Notes under the pieces: model-generated
The model's database searches: none
Seen by the model: only the letters and a program-made list of their open reading frames with translations
What the model was told of the DNA's origin: nothing
NCBI GenBank assembly: GCA_025210655.1
Contig: JAOARG010000022.1
Location: forward strand, 42,877-106,876
From: Bacillota bacterium
GTDB lineage: Bacteria > Bacillota > Clostridia > Peptostreptococcales > Acidaminobacteraceae
DNA: 64,000 nt
Direction: 5' to 3'
Shown: piece by piece, positions 15,936-26,259 of the stretch
How the letters are laid out: every line of letters begins with the position of its first letter
How positions within the stretch are numbered: position 1 is the first letter of the stretch
Position numbers and translations under genes: made by a program

Positions 15936-17054
15936 ATGAGGGGAAGAAGAATTGTAGGTTTAAGCCTTGCCTTGACAATTATGGTATCGTCAGCTTTTGG
16001 ACAGGGCACTGAAGAAATAAATAGTGAGGTTTCTAGTAAGGATGATTTACATACTATTTCATATAGTCTTTACAAGTTTGGAGACCAAAATAAGGATATA
16101 ATCTATATTCAAAAAGCACTTGATGCGCTTGGTTTTTTCTCAAATTCAGAGTATACTGAGTACTTTGGTTATAAGACTGAGCAAGCCGTAAGGGATTTTC
16201 AAGAGGCTAATAATATGGATGTTGACGGTGTTGTAGGTAAAGAAACTATAAAATATTTATATAATAAGGGATTAATTAATGCTGATATTGATAAAATAAC
16301 TAGATTTATTGGAAATTTAGATTATGATTCATATGAGAATGGTGATAGATCGCCTGATATAAAAGTACTTCAAAAAGCCCTTGCCCAAGAAGTGATTTTT
16401 GACTCAGATGAATATACAAACTTTTTTGGAGATGTAACTGAAGATTCTGTAAAGTCTTTTCAGAAAAAATATAATCTCCAGATAGATGGTGTTGTAGGTA
16501 AGGGAACAATTGATAAGTTGAAAGAACTGGGCTACATAACAAACAATAATGTTGTATCCCGTGGTGGAAAAATAAACGGAAGATATGGAGAGTATTTAAG
16601 TTGGTCAAAGGTGAAAAAGATGGTCAACATGAAGAATACTGTCCTTACAATAGAAGATTTTTATACAGGCAGACGTTTTAAAGTAATGGCTTCGTATGGC
16701 TCTAGTCATATTGATATTGAAATGCTTACAGCAAAGGATTCTTCAATCGTGAAGCAGTTATGGGGAGGAAGTTACAGTTGGTCTAGAAGACCTGTTCTTG
16801 TTTATATAAATAACCGTGTTATAACAGCATCTATGAATGGTATGCCCCATGCTGGGAGAGAAGATTCCCCAGAAGGTGCTACGGTTTCAAACAGATCAGG
16901 TGATTTTGGAAGAGGATACAACTATGATTATATAAAGGGCAATAATATATCTGGAGTGGCATGTCTTCATTTTAAAGACAGTACTCTTCATAAGGCCAAT
17001 AGAGTAGATCCAGAGCATAAGAAAGCTATAATGACTGCGGCTGGATTGTTATAA
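15936..17054 (+). CDS. Secreted protein with two peptidoglycan-binding domains
   Basis: A 372-residue protein after TTGGGAGG. Residues 1-23 form a signal peptide ending in SAFG. Two PG_binding_1 repeats follow (about 45-108 and 125-195), each ending in the typical VDGVVGKETI or IDGVVGKGTI signature. The C-terminal ~165 residues are a separate domain with LSWSKVKKMV, PHAGREDSPEG, GVACLHFKDS and VDPEHKKA, seen in clostridial exported proteins of unknown activity; conserved His and Asp residues would suit a metallohydrolase, but I cannot name it. It probably acts in or on the cell wall. Confidence 0.75.
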   Translation: MRGRRIVGLSLALTIMVSSAFGQGTEEINSEVSSKDDLHTISYSLYKFGDQNKDIIYIQKALDALGFFSNSEYTEYFGYKTEQAVRDFQEANNMDVDGVVGKETIKYLYNKGLINADIDKITRFIGNLDYDSYENGDRSPDIKVLQKALAQEVIFDSDEYTNFFGDVTEDSVKSFQKKYNLQIDGVVGKGTIDKLKELGYITNNNVVSRGGKINGRYGEYLSWSKVKKMVNMKNTVLTIEDFYTGRRFKVMASYGSSHIDIEMLTAKDSSIVKQLWGGSYSWSRRPVLVYINNRVITASMNGMPHAGREDSPEGATVSNRSGDFGRGYNYDYIKGNNISGVACLHFKDSTLHKANRVDPEHKKAIMTAAGLL

Positions 17055-17061
17055 ATAAATA

Positions 17062-17135
17062 GTTTAGCATTAAAATGCTAAACAAATCGACTTACATTAA
17101 AAAAACAGGATGAATCACCCTGTTTTTTTAATGTA
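17062..17135. terminator. Bidirectional terminators between convergent genes
   Basis: Two hairpins in a row: GTTTAGCAT-TAAA-ATGCTAAAC, then a 16-bp stem ACATTAAAAAAACAGG/CCTGTTTTTTTAATGT with A and T tracts that can serve both strands. A 20-bp perfect palindrome (AAATTATCGT core) follows at about 17146-17165. Confidence 0.8.
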
Positions 17136-17169
17136 ATGAATTCTAAATTATCGTACGATAATTTATTCT

Positions 17170-18954
17170 TTAGACTTTAAACTTAGAAATTGCTTTAAGA
17201 AGTTCTTTTAGACCATCATTAATGTTTTCAGATTGTTGAAGTAGTTCAGCTGCTTGAGTATTTATATTTGTAGTACTTTCAACAATGTTTTGAGTACCTT
17301 TAGCAGTTTCTTCTGTAGCAGAGGATACTTCTGAAAGGGACTGAACAACATTTTGAATAGATGCTGTTAATTCTTCGGCTGTAGCGCTATAATCTGAAAC
17401 CATTTCATTGACGGTCGATGCATCTTCATTGTATGATTCTCCGGTTGAAACCATTGAGTCATAGTCATTGATAACTTGAGTGCTTAGGAATTCAAGCAAA
17501 TCTTTGGATCTTTGATTAAGATCATTGACCGATGCAACAACAACTTTTGTGATATTTTGAATTTCAGCAACTGCTTCTGTTGAGTTATCAGCAAGTTTAC
17601 CAATCTCGTCAGCTACTACAGCAAAGCCTCTACCAGCTTCACCAGCTCTTGCAGCCTCAATAGATGCATTAAGTGCAAGTAGGTTGGTTTGGTTAGTAAT
17701 TTCTAGAATAGTCGCTGCTAAGTTATTAATTTCGTCAACATTTTTAGTTTTTTCTATAGCTTCAAGTAAATGTACTTTTGTTTCTTCGTATATTTCTTCA
17801 GCAGTATTTTTAGAATTTATAGCTGTACGGCTTAAATCTTCAGCACGTAGTCTAATTTCATTGGCATTTTTAGCTCCGTCTTGTGCACTCATAGCCATGC
17901 CCTCAGATGCTTTATCAATTTCATCTGCGGTTTGACTCATTGCATGGGCTGAAGCTGTTGTTTCTTCCATACTAGCTGCAATTTCCTCAGTGGTTGCAGA
18001 AACACTATCTATTTCACTAGTGACATTAGCAAGTTGACCGTGCATCATTGTAAGAGATTCAGAAAAAGCGTCACTTACAGAATTGATAGTATTTATACTA
18101 TCGACAACTGAATTTCTCATATTGTCTATTGCATATACGAGATCTCCGGTTTCATCTTTAGATTTCAATAGTTTTTCTTTGTTTTCAAGTTCTTTAGAGA
18201 AATCACCATCTGATAAATATCCTAAATAAGAAGATGTTGCAACTATCGGTTTAGCAATTTTACTACCTAAAATATATGAGAATATTGCAGAAATGATAAT
18301 TGCTATTACTCCAAATATAGTAAGATAAGTTAGTTTGCTTGTTATTTCTGCCATTAATATAGCTCTTTTTTCAGCAATTAAAACATCAATATCATCAGTG
18401 TAGTTACCTGTTCCTATTACCCAATTATATGGTGCAAAGGAAAGGGAATATCCACGTTTAGGTAAGGCTTCATCGCTACCAGGTTTAGGGAAGTAGTAGT
18501 CAGTGTATCCACCATCTGGATCTTGACCAACTTCAATAATATTTTTGATGAGTTCAAAACCGTTAACATCTACTAAGTCTAAACGGTTTTTTCCTTCTAT
18601 ATCATCTCTGCCAAGCATAGCGACATTGTTTCCAGAATAGTCATCTATCCAAAAGTAGCCATCAACACCATACTTAAGTCTTCTTACACCTTCAGCTGCT
18701 CTATCCATTGCTTCCGCATTGGTTAATTCACCGTTTAAACTTTTTTGATAGTATGAGTCAATTAGACTCACTGCATTTTGGACCTGCTCCTTGATATTTC
18801 TGTCAAAATTGTCCCTCATTATTTTTTCTGTTTCAGTAATAGATGATTGACCAATATTGTTTATAAAATAGAAAGATGCAGAGAATACTATTGCGAATAG
18901 TAATAGGGATCCTATCAAGGAGGAAATAAGAATTTTATACTTTAATTTTTTCAT
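17170..18954 (-). CDS. Methyl-accepting chemotaxis protein, single Cache sensor
   Basis: A 594-residue chemoreceptor; ATG 18954 follows GGAGGTG. Membrane helix 1 is at 8-31, an extracellular sCache_2-like domain at ~35-190 (GYFWIDDYSGN, GKNRLDLVDVNG, NWVIGTGNY), helix 2 at ~205-228, then HAMP and the cytoplasmic signalling coiled coil with the hairpin tip [16 protein letters not shown] and GFAVVADEIGKLA. sCache_2 domains bind small carboxylates in characterised members. It is monocistronic and convergent with the peptidoglycan-binding gene. Confidence 0.95.
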   Translation of the reverse strand: MKKLKYKILISSLIGSLLLFAIVFSASFYFINNIGQSSITETEKIMRDNFDRNIKEQVQNAVSLIDSYYQKSLNGELTNAEAMDRAAEGVRRLKYGVDGYFWIDDYSGNNVAMLGRDDIEGKNRLDLVDVNGFELIKNIIEVGQDPDGGYTDYYFPKPGSDEALPKRGYSLSFAPYNWVIGTGNYTDDIDVLIAEKRAILMAEITSKLTYLTIFGVIAIIISAIFSYILGSKIAKPIVATSSYLGYLSDGDFSKELENKEKLLKSKDETGDLVYAIDNMRNSVVDSINTINSVSDAFSESLTMMHGQLANVTSEIDSVSATTEEIAASMEETTASAHAMSQTADEIDKASEGMAMSAQDGAKNANEIRLRAEDLSRTAINSKNTAEEIYEETKVHLLEAIEKTKNVDEINNLAATILEITNQTNLLALNASIEAARAGEAGRGFAVVADEIGKLADNSTEAVAEIQNITKVVVASVNDLNQRSKDLLEFLSTQVINDYDSMVSTGESYNEDASTVNEMVSDYSATAEELTASIQNVVQSLSEVSSATEETAKGTQNIVESTTNINTQAAELLQQSENINDGLKELLKAISKFKV

Positions 18955-19098
18955 ATTGCCACCTCCACGTTATATTTATACCCCGTTTATTTAAATAGAA
19001 GCTATTTTTCCTACTAATTTCAATGGTTGTTGGTATTAAAGAGTTATTATGTTACTATTATAAGGAGTATATTATGTGGTAGTTATTGGGGGAGAACT

Positions 19099-20196
19099 AT
19101 GATAAGTGAGATTCTAAAATCTTTTCTTTTAATTTTCTTTGCAGAAATGGGAGATAAGACTCAAATATTAGCAATGACATTTGCAACAAGATATAAAATG
19201 GGTAATGTTTTGATAGGTATTTTATTAGGCTCAATGCTTAATCATGGTCTAGCTATAGTTTTTGGTAGTTATATGGCCCAGTATATTCCTGTAAGAAGTA
19301 TGCAGATAGTTGCAGGATTAGCCTTTATATTTTTTGCACTGTGGTCCCTAAGGTATGACGATGATGAAGAGGATGAGACTAGCAAACAAGAATATGGACC
19401 AATTATTACAGTTGCATTGGCTTTTTTTATAGGAGAACTTGGAGATAAAACTCAGTTGGCTGCAGTAACATTATCTGTTGATGCAATGTACCCTATGTTT
19501 ATATTAATAGGTACAGTTTCTGGAATGGTTGTTACAGGACTTTTAGGAATTATTGTTGGAAGAAAGATTGGAGACAAGGTACCAGAGTTATATGTTAAAA
19601 TGTTATCATATTTAGTATTTATAGTATTTGGCTCAGTTAAGTTGTATAATAGTGTTCCGAAAATTTATTTAAATACTGTAAACATACTAGTATTTTTTGG
19701 ACTCCTACTTATTATGTCATACATAATTAGTAGATCTTTAGTAAAACATTTGAGAGAAGGCAGAATGACTTTATATGGTGCTACTTCAAAAAGGCTATAT
19801 GAGTACTATAATAAAATGGAAGAGCAACTTGATATTGTCTGTTTGGGCCCTGAATATTGTCACGGATGTTCGGGGGAAAAGTGTATATTAGGTCAGACTA
19901 AGGCTATAGTAAAGTCAGGCCTTGAAGAAAAAGATTTTGTTATAAATGATAAAATAAATATGGATACTGTGAACAAGAATTTTGATAGGGAAAAGTTAGT
20001 TGAGACTTTATTAAAAACATTGGATCAACTTGTTGAAAACCCTGAAAATAGAAATCTGAAAAAAATAAAATATAATATTGAGACAATACTATTTACTAGA
20101 AGTTATGATTTTGAAAATATAGATCAGTATTTGAGTACAATAAAAATGGAGCAAGAAGAAATATACAATATAATAGTTAGATTCAAAAATCCTTAA
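19099..20196 (+). CDS. GDT1/TMEM165-family cation transporter with Cys-cluster C-terminal domain
   Basis: A 365-residue protein; ATG 19099 follows GGGGGAG. The first ~215 residues carry the two UPF0016 signatures, EMGDKT (Glu16) and ELGDKT (Glu113), in two three-helix repeats. Members export Mn2+ or Ca2+ in exchange for protons. Bacterial members usually end after the sixth helix; this one adds ~150 cytoplasmic residues with Cys248, Cys254, Cys257 and Cys262 (YCHGCSGEKC), then helices. The Cys cluster looks like a metal or FeS site. A terminator overlaps the stop. Confidence 0.85.
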   Translation: MISEILKSFLLIFFAEMGDKTQILAMTFATRYKMGNVLIGILLGSMLNHGLAIVFGSYMAQYIPVRSMQIVAGLAFIFFALWSLRYDDDEEDETSKQEYGPIITVALAFFIGELGDKTQLAAVTLSVDAMYPMFILIGTVSGMVVTGLLGIIVGRKIGDKVPELYVKMLSYLVFIVFGSVKLYNSVPKIYLNTVNILVFFGLLLIMSYIISRSLVKHLREGRMTLYGATSKRLYEYYNKMEEQLDIVCLGPEYCHGCSGEKCILGQTKAIVKSGLEEKDFVINDKINMDTVNKNFDREKLVETLLKTLDQLVENPENRNLKKIKYNIETILFTRSYDFENIDQYLSTIKMEQEEIYNIIVRFKNP

Positions 20197-20219
20197 GATA
20201 ATTTTAAGGATTTTTTTTT
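20185..20219 (+). terminator. Terminator overlapping the transporter stop
   Basis: AAAAATCCTTAA and TTAAGGATTTTT form a 12-bp stem with a 7-base loop and a T run. Confidence 0.75.
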
Positions 20220-20251
20220 ATAATTTAATTACTAACAGGAGAGGTGACATT

Positions 20252-21295
20252 ATGAGAAAAAAATTTATATTAGGATTAATAGGATGTTCATTGATTTTTG
20301 GTGGTTGCCAAAATTCAACGGATATAAATATAGCAAGTAAGAATCAGGAAGAACAGGAATTAAAGGCATATGAAAAGCTATATGAAGCTAAAGACTATTT
20401 ACAGTTAGTCAAAGATTATAAAATAGAGCCTATCTACTATTTTGAAGACGATTATGGAAGTCTTTTTCAAGAAATTAGGGATTATTATAATAATGAAAAT
20501 AAGACTGACTTCAGTGTTGAAGAGTTTAAAGAGGAACTATATGTAGATAGTTCAACTATAATTTATGATGTTGATATAAACAATGATGCTGAAAAAGAGC
20601 TTGTTTTTGCTTCATTAGGTAGAGGAACTGGACATTTTTCAGGTATAGATTTTGTTTTTAAAATAGTTGAAGAAAATGGAGAGAAAAAACTTAGACAGTT
20701 AGAAGTTCCGGAGACAATTTTCGGAGAAGAAGCCATAGCACATTTTATTGATATATTAAATGTGGATGGTGAAATAATAGTAAAACTCACTGATTTTGAT
20801 AATATAGACACTCTTTATTTATGGAAGGATAATGTAGAAGTAATTTTTACAGAAAAGGATTTTGTGAATAATGATCATCTGGAATTAAGTAATATTGAAG
20901 AGGATGAGAGAATAAAAATAGAGTATGATATTAATAATGCCTTAGAAGTCCTTAAAGAAAAAAGTATTGATTATACAGTAAGCGGATATTCTAATGAAGA
21001 GATCTTGTTAAGTTATTTCAAAATCATAGACTATGTAGCTAGTAATGAAAAGGAAAAGTTATCAGAGTTGATAGTTTATCCTTTAGTATATTATCCAGAA
21101 GGAACAGATGACTTATCTAAGATTTTTACAAAAGAAGAATTTCTTGAACATTATGATGAATTCATTACAGAAAATATAAAGAAGATTTGTCAAGAATCCA
21201 AATATGATGAGTTATTCTCAAATTGGAAAGGTAATATGATTGGTGACGGACAAATATGGTTTGGAAAATATATACTGTCAATAAATGACTTTTAA
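20252..21295 (+). CDS. Lipoprotein of unknown function
   Basis: A 347-residue protein starting after AGGAGAGGTGA. Residues 1-18 are a lipoprotein signal with lipobox IFGGC (Cys19), so it is anchored outside the membrane. Around residues 105-135, DVDINNDAEKELVFAS resembles a calcium-binding FG-GAP/VCBS-like turn. The C-terminal ~100 residues are a charged helical domain ending in an IWFGKY strand, similar to clostridial NTF2-like lipoprotein ends. No enzymatic motif. Confidence 0.65.
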   Translation: MRKKFILGLIGCSLIFGGCQNSTDINIASKNQEEQELKAYEKLYEAKDYLQLVKDYKIEPIYYFEDDYGSLFQEIRDYYNNENKTDFSVEEFKEELYVDSSTIIYDVDINNDAEKELVFASLGRGTGHFSGIDFVFKIVEENGEKKLRQLEVPETIFGEEAIAHFIDILNVDGEIIVKLTDFDNIDTLYLWKDNVEVIFTEKDFVNNDHLELSNIEEDERIKIEYDINNALEVLKEKSIDYTVSGYSNEEILLSYFKIIDYVASNEKEKLSELIVYPLVYYPEGTDDLSKIFTKEEFLEHYDEFITENIKKICQESKYDELFSNWKGNMIGDGQIWFGKYILSINDF

Positions 21296-21468
21296 TAGCT
21301 GTTAACAAATAAAATCTAATTTTTCAATAAAAAGAGTTCATTTGATGAAAATATTATGTTAGATAGATATAAAAAACTTACAGAAATTCCCCAATAACTG
21401 AATAATTTTTCTTCTTTTAGGTAATAATAAAGTATGGTGTATCATATTAATTGGATTTGGAGGAGAAT

Positions 21469-21954
21469 ATGGAGTTTAAAATACTTAAGAAAAGAAGTTT
21501 TAAAGTTTTGGGAAGATCTATTTCAGTGTTTGATGAAAATATTAGCTTTGATGAGAAACACCAATTTTGGAAAAAGTGTGAATCATACCATCTATTTGAT
21601 AGACTTAAGACTATGCCAGCATGTTTAAATCCCAACAATCTGATGAGTATAGACATAAAAGATGAAGAAATGAATAATTTAGATTATTTGGTAGGGGTAG
21701 AGGTGTCTAATTTTAATTTTGTTCCCATGGATATGGTGGTGAAGGAAATTCCTGAAAATGATTATGCAAGGTTTAAAATTGATAATGGTTTAGATGGTGT
21801 CTTAAAATTTTGGAATCAATTAGAGAATGATGAATTGGAATTAGGTGATTACAGGATTAAAGAAGGTTTATCCTTTGAACTTCGGGATTTGAATGAATAT
21901 GAATCATATGAGAATGGCAGTGTAAAAATATATATACCTGTAGAAAAAAATTAA
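21469..21954 (+). CDS. GyrI-like / effector-binding domain protein
   Basis: A 161-residue stand-alone domain; ATG 21469 follows GGAGGAG. The pattern KVLGRSISV, LVGVEVSNF, then IPENDYARFKI and a final VKIYIPV strand matches the GyrI-like small-molecule-binding fold found at the C-terminus of AraC and MerR multidrug regulators and as free proteins. No DNA-binding domain is fused. It may bind hydrophobic cations or drugs or act as a hydrolase; the role is not clear. Confidence 0.65.
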   Translation: MEFKILKKRSFKVLGRSISVFDENISFDEKHQFWKKCESYHLFDRLKTMPACLNPNNLMSIDIKDEEMNNLDYLVGVEVSNFNFVPMDMVVKEIPENDYARFKIDNGLDGVLKFWNQLENDELELGDYRIKEGLSFELRDLNEYESYENGSVKIYIPVEKN

Positions 21955-21963
21955 AAAGAAATT

Positions 21964-22006
21964 TAACATGTGTTATTATATTAATGATACATGTTATTTT
22001 TATTTT
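21964..22006 (+). terminator. Terminator-like hairpin
   Basis: TAACATGT and ACATGTTA form an 8-bp stem with a 17-base loop, followed by TTTTTATTTT. Confidence 0.5.
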
Positions 22007-22020
22007 AAGGAGAAGTATAT

Positions 22021-22608
22021 ATGAATTTTACAGTAATAGATTTTGAAACAGCCAATAGTAAAAGGGCTAGTGCATGTGCCCTTGGAATAGTTAAGGTAGT
22101 AAATGGTGAAATTGTAGATAAGAAATCATGGTTGATCAAGCCCCATGATATGAAGTTCAATGGGATGAATATAGGAATTCATGGAATAAGGCCTGAGGAT
22201 GTTAAAGATTGCCATGAGTTTGATTATTTATATGAGACCGAGTTTAAAAAATATATTGAGAATCAGTTAATAGTTGCCCATAATGCAAGTTTTGATATGA
22301 GTGTACTTAGAAAATCTTTAGATCACTACGGCATAGAGTACCCAGAATTTGATTATTTATGTACAGTAAAACTAAGTAAAAGGGTATGGCCTGAACTAAT
22401 GAATCATAAATTGAATACAGTTTCAGATTTTTTAGGTTTTGATTTCAAACATCATGATGCACTGGATGATTGTTTAGCATCAGCAAATATAATGATTAAT
22501 GCATGTAATAAGGAAGAGGAAAATTGTCCTGTTAAGTTATCTGAGAAATTTAATATTAGAAAGGGCAATGTATATCCTGGTGGATACAATTCCTGTAGTT
22601 CAAAATAA
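22021..22608 (+). CDS. DnaQ-like 3'-5' exonuclease
   Basis: A 195-residue DEDDh exonuclease. Exo I is VIDFETA (Asp7, Glu9), Exo II is VAHNASFDMS, and Exo III is HHDALDD with His and Asp. These residues bind two metal ions and hydrolyse DNA or RNA from the 3' end. It is a free-standing protein of the polymerase III epsilon-like type, cytosolic, perhaps a repair or RNA-turnover nuclease. The C-terminal ~25 residues after the core are basic and carry Cys. Confidence 0.88.
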   Translation: MNFTVIDFETANSKRASACALGIVKVVNGEIVDKKSWLIKPHDMKFNGMNIGIHGIRPEDVKDCHEFDYLYETEFKKYIENQLIVAHNASFDMSVLRKSLDHYGIEYPEFDYLCTVKLSKRVWPELMNHKLNTVSDFLGFDFKHHDALDDCLASANIMINACNKEEENCPVKLSEKFNIRKGNVYPGGYNSCSSK

Positions 22609-22629
22609 TATAATTAGGCGGGTGAGGAA

Positions 22630-23850
22630 ATGAAAAAAATTGTTTGTACATTATTGATAATTATTTTATCAGTAGCTAATATTGGATTTTCAGAATGTAC
22701 AAAACATTACTATGTTTCCCAAGATGGAAATGATAAGAATCCTGGAACAATTGAAAAGCCTTTTAGAAGTATAAATGTAGGAGTTTCCAATCTAATGCCC
22801 GGTGATCAGTTAAATATTATGGGTGGAATATATTATGAAATGCTAGAAATAAAAAATAGTGGTACTAAAAATAGCCCTATTGTAATCAAAAACTACATGG
22901 ATGAAGATGTAATTATTGATGGAAGTAAGAATTCTATTTCAGATGATAGTTCCCTCATTAGCATAAAGGATGTATCAAATATTGAAATATCAGGATTAGT
23001 TCTAAGAAATCTTTCTTCAAAAAATGAAGTTGTTCCATCTGCTATATTTATTTCAGGAAGTTCAAAAAATATAACAATTGCCAACAATAATATCTATGGG
23101 ATTAGTAATCTTGGAAAAGCTGAAGAAAGAAATGCCCATGGTATAGCAATTTATGGTGATGATGAAGAAACAATTAGTAATATTAAGATTGCAAACAATA
23201 AAATTCATGATAATATTCTTGGAAGTAGTGAAGCCTTAGTTGTAAATGGTAATGTAAAGGAATTTTATCTGATTGAAAACGAAGTTTTCAACAATGATAA
23301 TATAGGTATAGATATTATAGCCCATGAAAAAGTTTGTCCTATTAGTAAACTTGATATACCTAGGCTTGGGCAAGTTAAAGAAAATATTGTCTATAATAAT
23401 AGAACTGATAATAATCCGTCGTATTATGGTGATAAATCATGTGCAGGAATATATATTGATGGTGCAATTGATAATCTAATCGAAAATAACAGGGTTTACT
23501 ATAACAATTTTGGAATCGAAATCGGTGTAGAGAATCAAGGTCATGATGTCTATGGAAATACAGTATCAGGTAATAGTATATATTATAACGACATCGCAGG
23601 TTTTCTTATAGGTGGTTATGAAAAAAAGTTAGGATATGCCAGAGATAACAAGATTGTTGGTAATTTAATATACAATAATCAACTTATATCAAAAGATGGT
23701 GGAGAAATAATTCTTCATAAATCAAAAGAAAATATCTTTAGAGATAATAAAATAAGTAAAAAAGACGAAGACAAAACTAAGCATATAGAATACTGGATAG
23801 AAGAAAAATATGCTAAGGATAATGTATTTATAAATAACCAATGGAAGTAA
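22630..23850 (+). CDS. Secreted right-handed beta-helix protein
   Basis: A 406-residue protein with signal peptide (1-21). It begins with the DUF1565-type segment HYYVSQDGNDKNPGT then PFRSINVGVSNLMPGD, and continues as parallel beta-helix coils rich in NNI, GNxI and NN turns through residue ~380. This matches pectate-lyase-like and NosD-like folds that bind or cleave polysaccharides. Catalytic residues cannot be assigned by eye, so it is called a probable extracellular polysaccharide-active or binding protein. Its start follows GCGGGTGAGG. Confidence 0.75.
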   Translation: MKKIVCTLLIIILSVANIGFSECTKHYYVSQDGNDKNPGTIEKPFRSINVGVSNLMPGDQLNIMGGIYYEMLEIKNSGTKNSPIVIKNYMDEDVIIDGSKNSISDDSSLISIKDVSNIEISGLVLRNLSSKNEVVPSAIFISGSSKNITIANNNIYGISNLGKAEERNAHGIAIYGDDEETISNIKIANNKIHDNILGSSEALVVNGNVKEFYLIENEVFNNDNIGIDIIAHEKVCPISKLDIPRLGQVKENIVYNNRTDNNPSYYGDKSCAGIYIDGAIDNLIENNRVYYNNFGIEIGVENQGHDVYGNTVSGNSIYYNDIAGFLIGGYEKKLGYARDNKIVGNLIYNNQLISKDGGEIILHKSKENIFRDNKISKKDEDKTKHIEYWIEEKYAKDNVFINNQWK

Positions 23851-24135
23851 TTTAATATATTTGAGATTGGAGATAGCTATTAAAAAAGAAATTTGATTTA
23901 AAATATAAAGTTAGAATATTGTTTAAATAAAGTACTATAATTTTTAAGTATTAGCCAAGTTTTTTACAAGTAATGGAATAATCAGTTGTAAGATCTAAAA
24001 GGTTTTAAAAGCTGTTTGACCATTTCTTGATAATATCTTGGCTATTCTTATGCAGAAAAATATAATTATTGATTTCCGATTTTGAAAGATAAATTGTGGT
24101 AAGTTACTCCGAAGTGACTTAGGTTCATTTTCTCA

Positions 24136-24164
24136 TTGTAAGAATGATATAAATCGTTTATAAT
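24136..24164 (+). promoter_or_regulatory. Promoter of the first dCache chemoreceptor
   Basis: TTGTAA, 17-base spacer, TATAAT. The 409-bp region 23851-24259 holds no gene; other than this promoter it shows two small hairpins, near 24100-24120 (AAGTTACT/AGTGACTT) and 24208-24231 (ATATTAC/GTAATAT). Confidence 0.6.
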
Positions 24165-24259
24165 TATTCTTGTGGGCATTGTTAACTTGATACAAATATA
24201 TGTACAAAATATTACATTAAAGTAATATTTGAGACTGAATGTAAAAAGGAGACTAGGGA

Positions 24260-26227
24260 ATGAAACTAAAAGGAAAACTTATTACAGTATTTTTAGTAGT
24301 GATTGTAATACCGATTGTAGTTTTAGGATTTTTATCCTTCACAAAATCATCAGAAATAATTAAAGATGAGACACAAAATATTTCATCGATATTAGTTGAT
24401 GAAATAGAAAGGTCCATAAATAATCAATTTGATACATATTCAAAATCAATAGGATATCTTGCCAAGGATGATATTCTTGCTTCAAGTGATTTTGAAAATG
24501 AAGAGTATGAAAATATGGTATCAAATATTTTAGAGAAGTATATTGAATCATATAGTGGTGCAGATTATGCATACATAGGTTTTGAAAATCAGGAATTTAT
24601 AGTGTATCCATTTGCAGATGTAAGCTTTAACCCTAAAGAAAGGGTATGGTATAAAGAAGCTGTAGATTCTAGGGGAACTATTTGGACATCGCCTTATACT
24701 GATGATGCTACAAAGAAAACTGTGATTACGGCAGCAACACCAGTATATGAAAATGATAAGCTAATAGGTGTGATAGGTATTGACTTTAATATTACAGATT
24801 TAAGAAAAACTTTGTTGGGGATCAAAGTTGGTAATACCGGTAGTTTAATACTTACTGACAATGATAATACAGTTATTGTCCATGAGGATGAAGAACTGAT
24901 AGGTAAGAAAATTATTAATGAAGAAATTCTAGAAAACATAAATAAAAGTGGTGACGGTAGATTTGAATATAGTAACGACGGAGTTGAAAAATTTGCTGTT
25001 TATGAGACTTTAGACAGTCTAGGATGGAAAGTTATTGTTAATATGAATTTGTCTGAGATAAGTTCTAAGGCAGCTCCTATGAGCTATTTAGTGTCCATTG
25101 TAGGAATAATATCTGCCATCGTTGCTTTAATTATTGCAATAGGATTTTCTAATAGTCTTCTGAGAAAAATTAGAAAGTTAACAGAGGTTATGAATAAATC
25201 GAAAACAGGGAATTTAAAAGGACGATTCTCTTACAAAGGAAAAGATGAGATAAATGAATTAGGTAGTGACTATAATGATATGATAAAAAGTATTTCTATC
25301 TTGATTGCTAATACCAAGGTGGTCATTCAAGAAATATTTGAATCCTCTGAAGAGTTAAAGGAAAATTCAAAAAGTGCTTCTAGTTCTTCTGAGGAAATGG
25401 CTGTATCTGTAGATGATATAGCAGGTGGAGCAAGCATGCAAGCAGAGGGAGCAGAAGTCTGTATGACAATAGCCTCAAACTTGGAAAAAGAGATGGATAA
25501 AATAGATAGAGTGAGAATATCCATGATCGAAGATTCCCAGAGTACAAGTGGTGTTAATGAAAAAGGTCAAGACTTGGTAATGGAGCTAAAGAATAAAAAC
25601 GATTTGAACTCAATGGGAATTGAAACAATTAATAAAGCGGTAACAGAGCTTGATCAGAATTCAAAAGATATAGAATCAATTTTGGGTGTTATAGAATCAA
25701 TATCAGAGCAAACAAGTCTATTGGCACTGAATGCTTCCATAGAGGCTGCAAGAGCTGGAGAACATGGAAGAGGATTTGGTGTAGTTGCTGAAGAAATCAG
25801 AAAACTTGCAGATCAGTCCAATAAGGCAACTAAAGAAATTAAGGATATAGTTTATGGGATAAGTGAAAAAAGTGGAAAAGCAATAAATATTATGGAGGAT
25901 GTAAACTTAAGAAATACAGATCAAAATACAGCTGTTGAGAATGTAATGGAGGCATTTAAAGAAATTGCAGATGCTGTGAATCATATGGCAGGGCAAATAG
26001 AAAATATGGACCAAGGACTAAGTGAAGTAGGTAAAATAAGAGTAGAATTAATAAATAATATCCAGAATATAGCCTCAGTCTCACAACAAACATCAGCTTC
26101 AGTTCAACAAATAAATGCATCAGCAGAGGAACAAACGGGAATAATTGATGGAGTATCCCTATCAGCAACTAAGCTAAATGAGATAAGCTTAGAGCTTGAA
26201 AAGGAGATAAATAAATTTAGTTTGTAG
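24260..26227 (+). CDS. Methyl-accepting chemotaxis protein, dCache_1 sensor
   Basis: A 655-residue chemoreceptor. Membrane helix 1 is at 7-27, an extracellular double-Cache domain spans ~30-265, helix 2 is at ~270-296, then HAMP and signalling domain with [16 protein letters not shown]. The distal pocket carries RVWYKEA, then SPYTDDA and GVIGIDFN, the Arg-x-Trp-Tyr ... Tyr ... Asp set associated with amino-acid-binding dCache_1 domains. The C-terminus lacks a CheR-binding pentapeptide. It is paralogous to the receptor at 27790. Confidence 0.95.
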   Translation: MKLKGKLITVFLVVIVIPIVVLGFLSFTKSSEIIKDETQNISSILVDEIERSINNQFDTYSKSIGYLAKDDILASSDFENEEYENMVSNILEKYIESYSGADYAYIGFENQEFIVYPFADVSFNPKERVWYKEAVDSRGTIWTSPYTDDATKKTVITAATPVYENDKLIGVIGIDFNITDLRKTLLGIKVGNTGSLILTDNDNTVIVHEDEELIGKKIINEEILENINKSGDGRFEYSNDGVEKFAVYETLDSLGWKVIVNMNLSEISSKAAPMSYLVSIVGIISAIVALIIAIGFSNSLLRKIRKLTEVMNKSKTGNLKGRFSYKGKDEINELGSDYNDMIKSISILIANTKVVIQEIFESSEELKENSKSASSSSEEMAVSVDDIAGGASMQAEGAEVCMTIASNLEKEMDKIDRVRISMIEDSQSTSGVNEKGQDLVMELKNKNDLNSMGIETINKAVTELDQNSKDIESILGVIESISEQTSLLALNASIEAARAGEHGRGFGVVAEEIRKLADQSNKATKEIKDIVYGISEKSGKAINIMEDVNLRNTDQNTAVENVMEAFKEIADAVNHMAGQIENMDQGLSEVGKIRVELINNIQNIASVSQQTSASVQQINASAEEQTGIIDGVSLSATKLNEISLELEKEINKFSL

Positions 26228-26232
26228 TAATA

Positions 26233-26259
26233 GAGAGCTCGGATAAAATCCGAGCTCTC
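26233..26259 (+). terminator. Terminator hairpin, left copy flanking the ladder element
   Basis: GAGAGCTCGGAT-AAA-ATCCGAGCTCTC, a perfect 12-bp stem directly after the chemoreceptor stop. Its 25-base core is repeated exactly at 26616-26640, but this copy has no T tract because other sequence follows. Confidence 0.75.
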
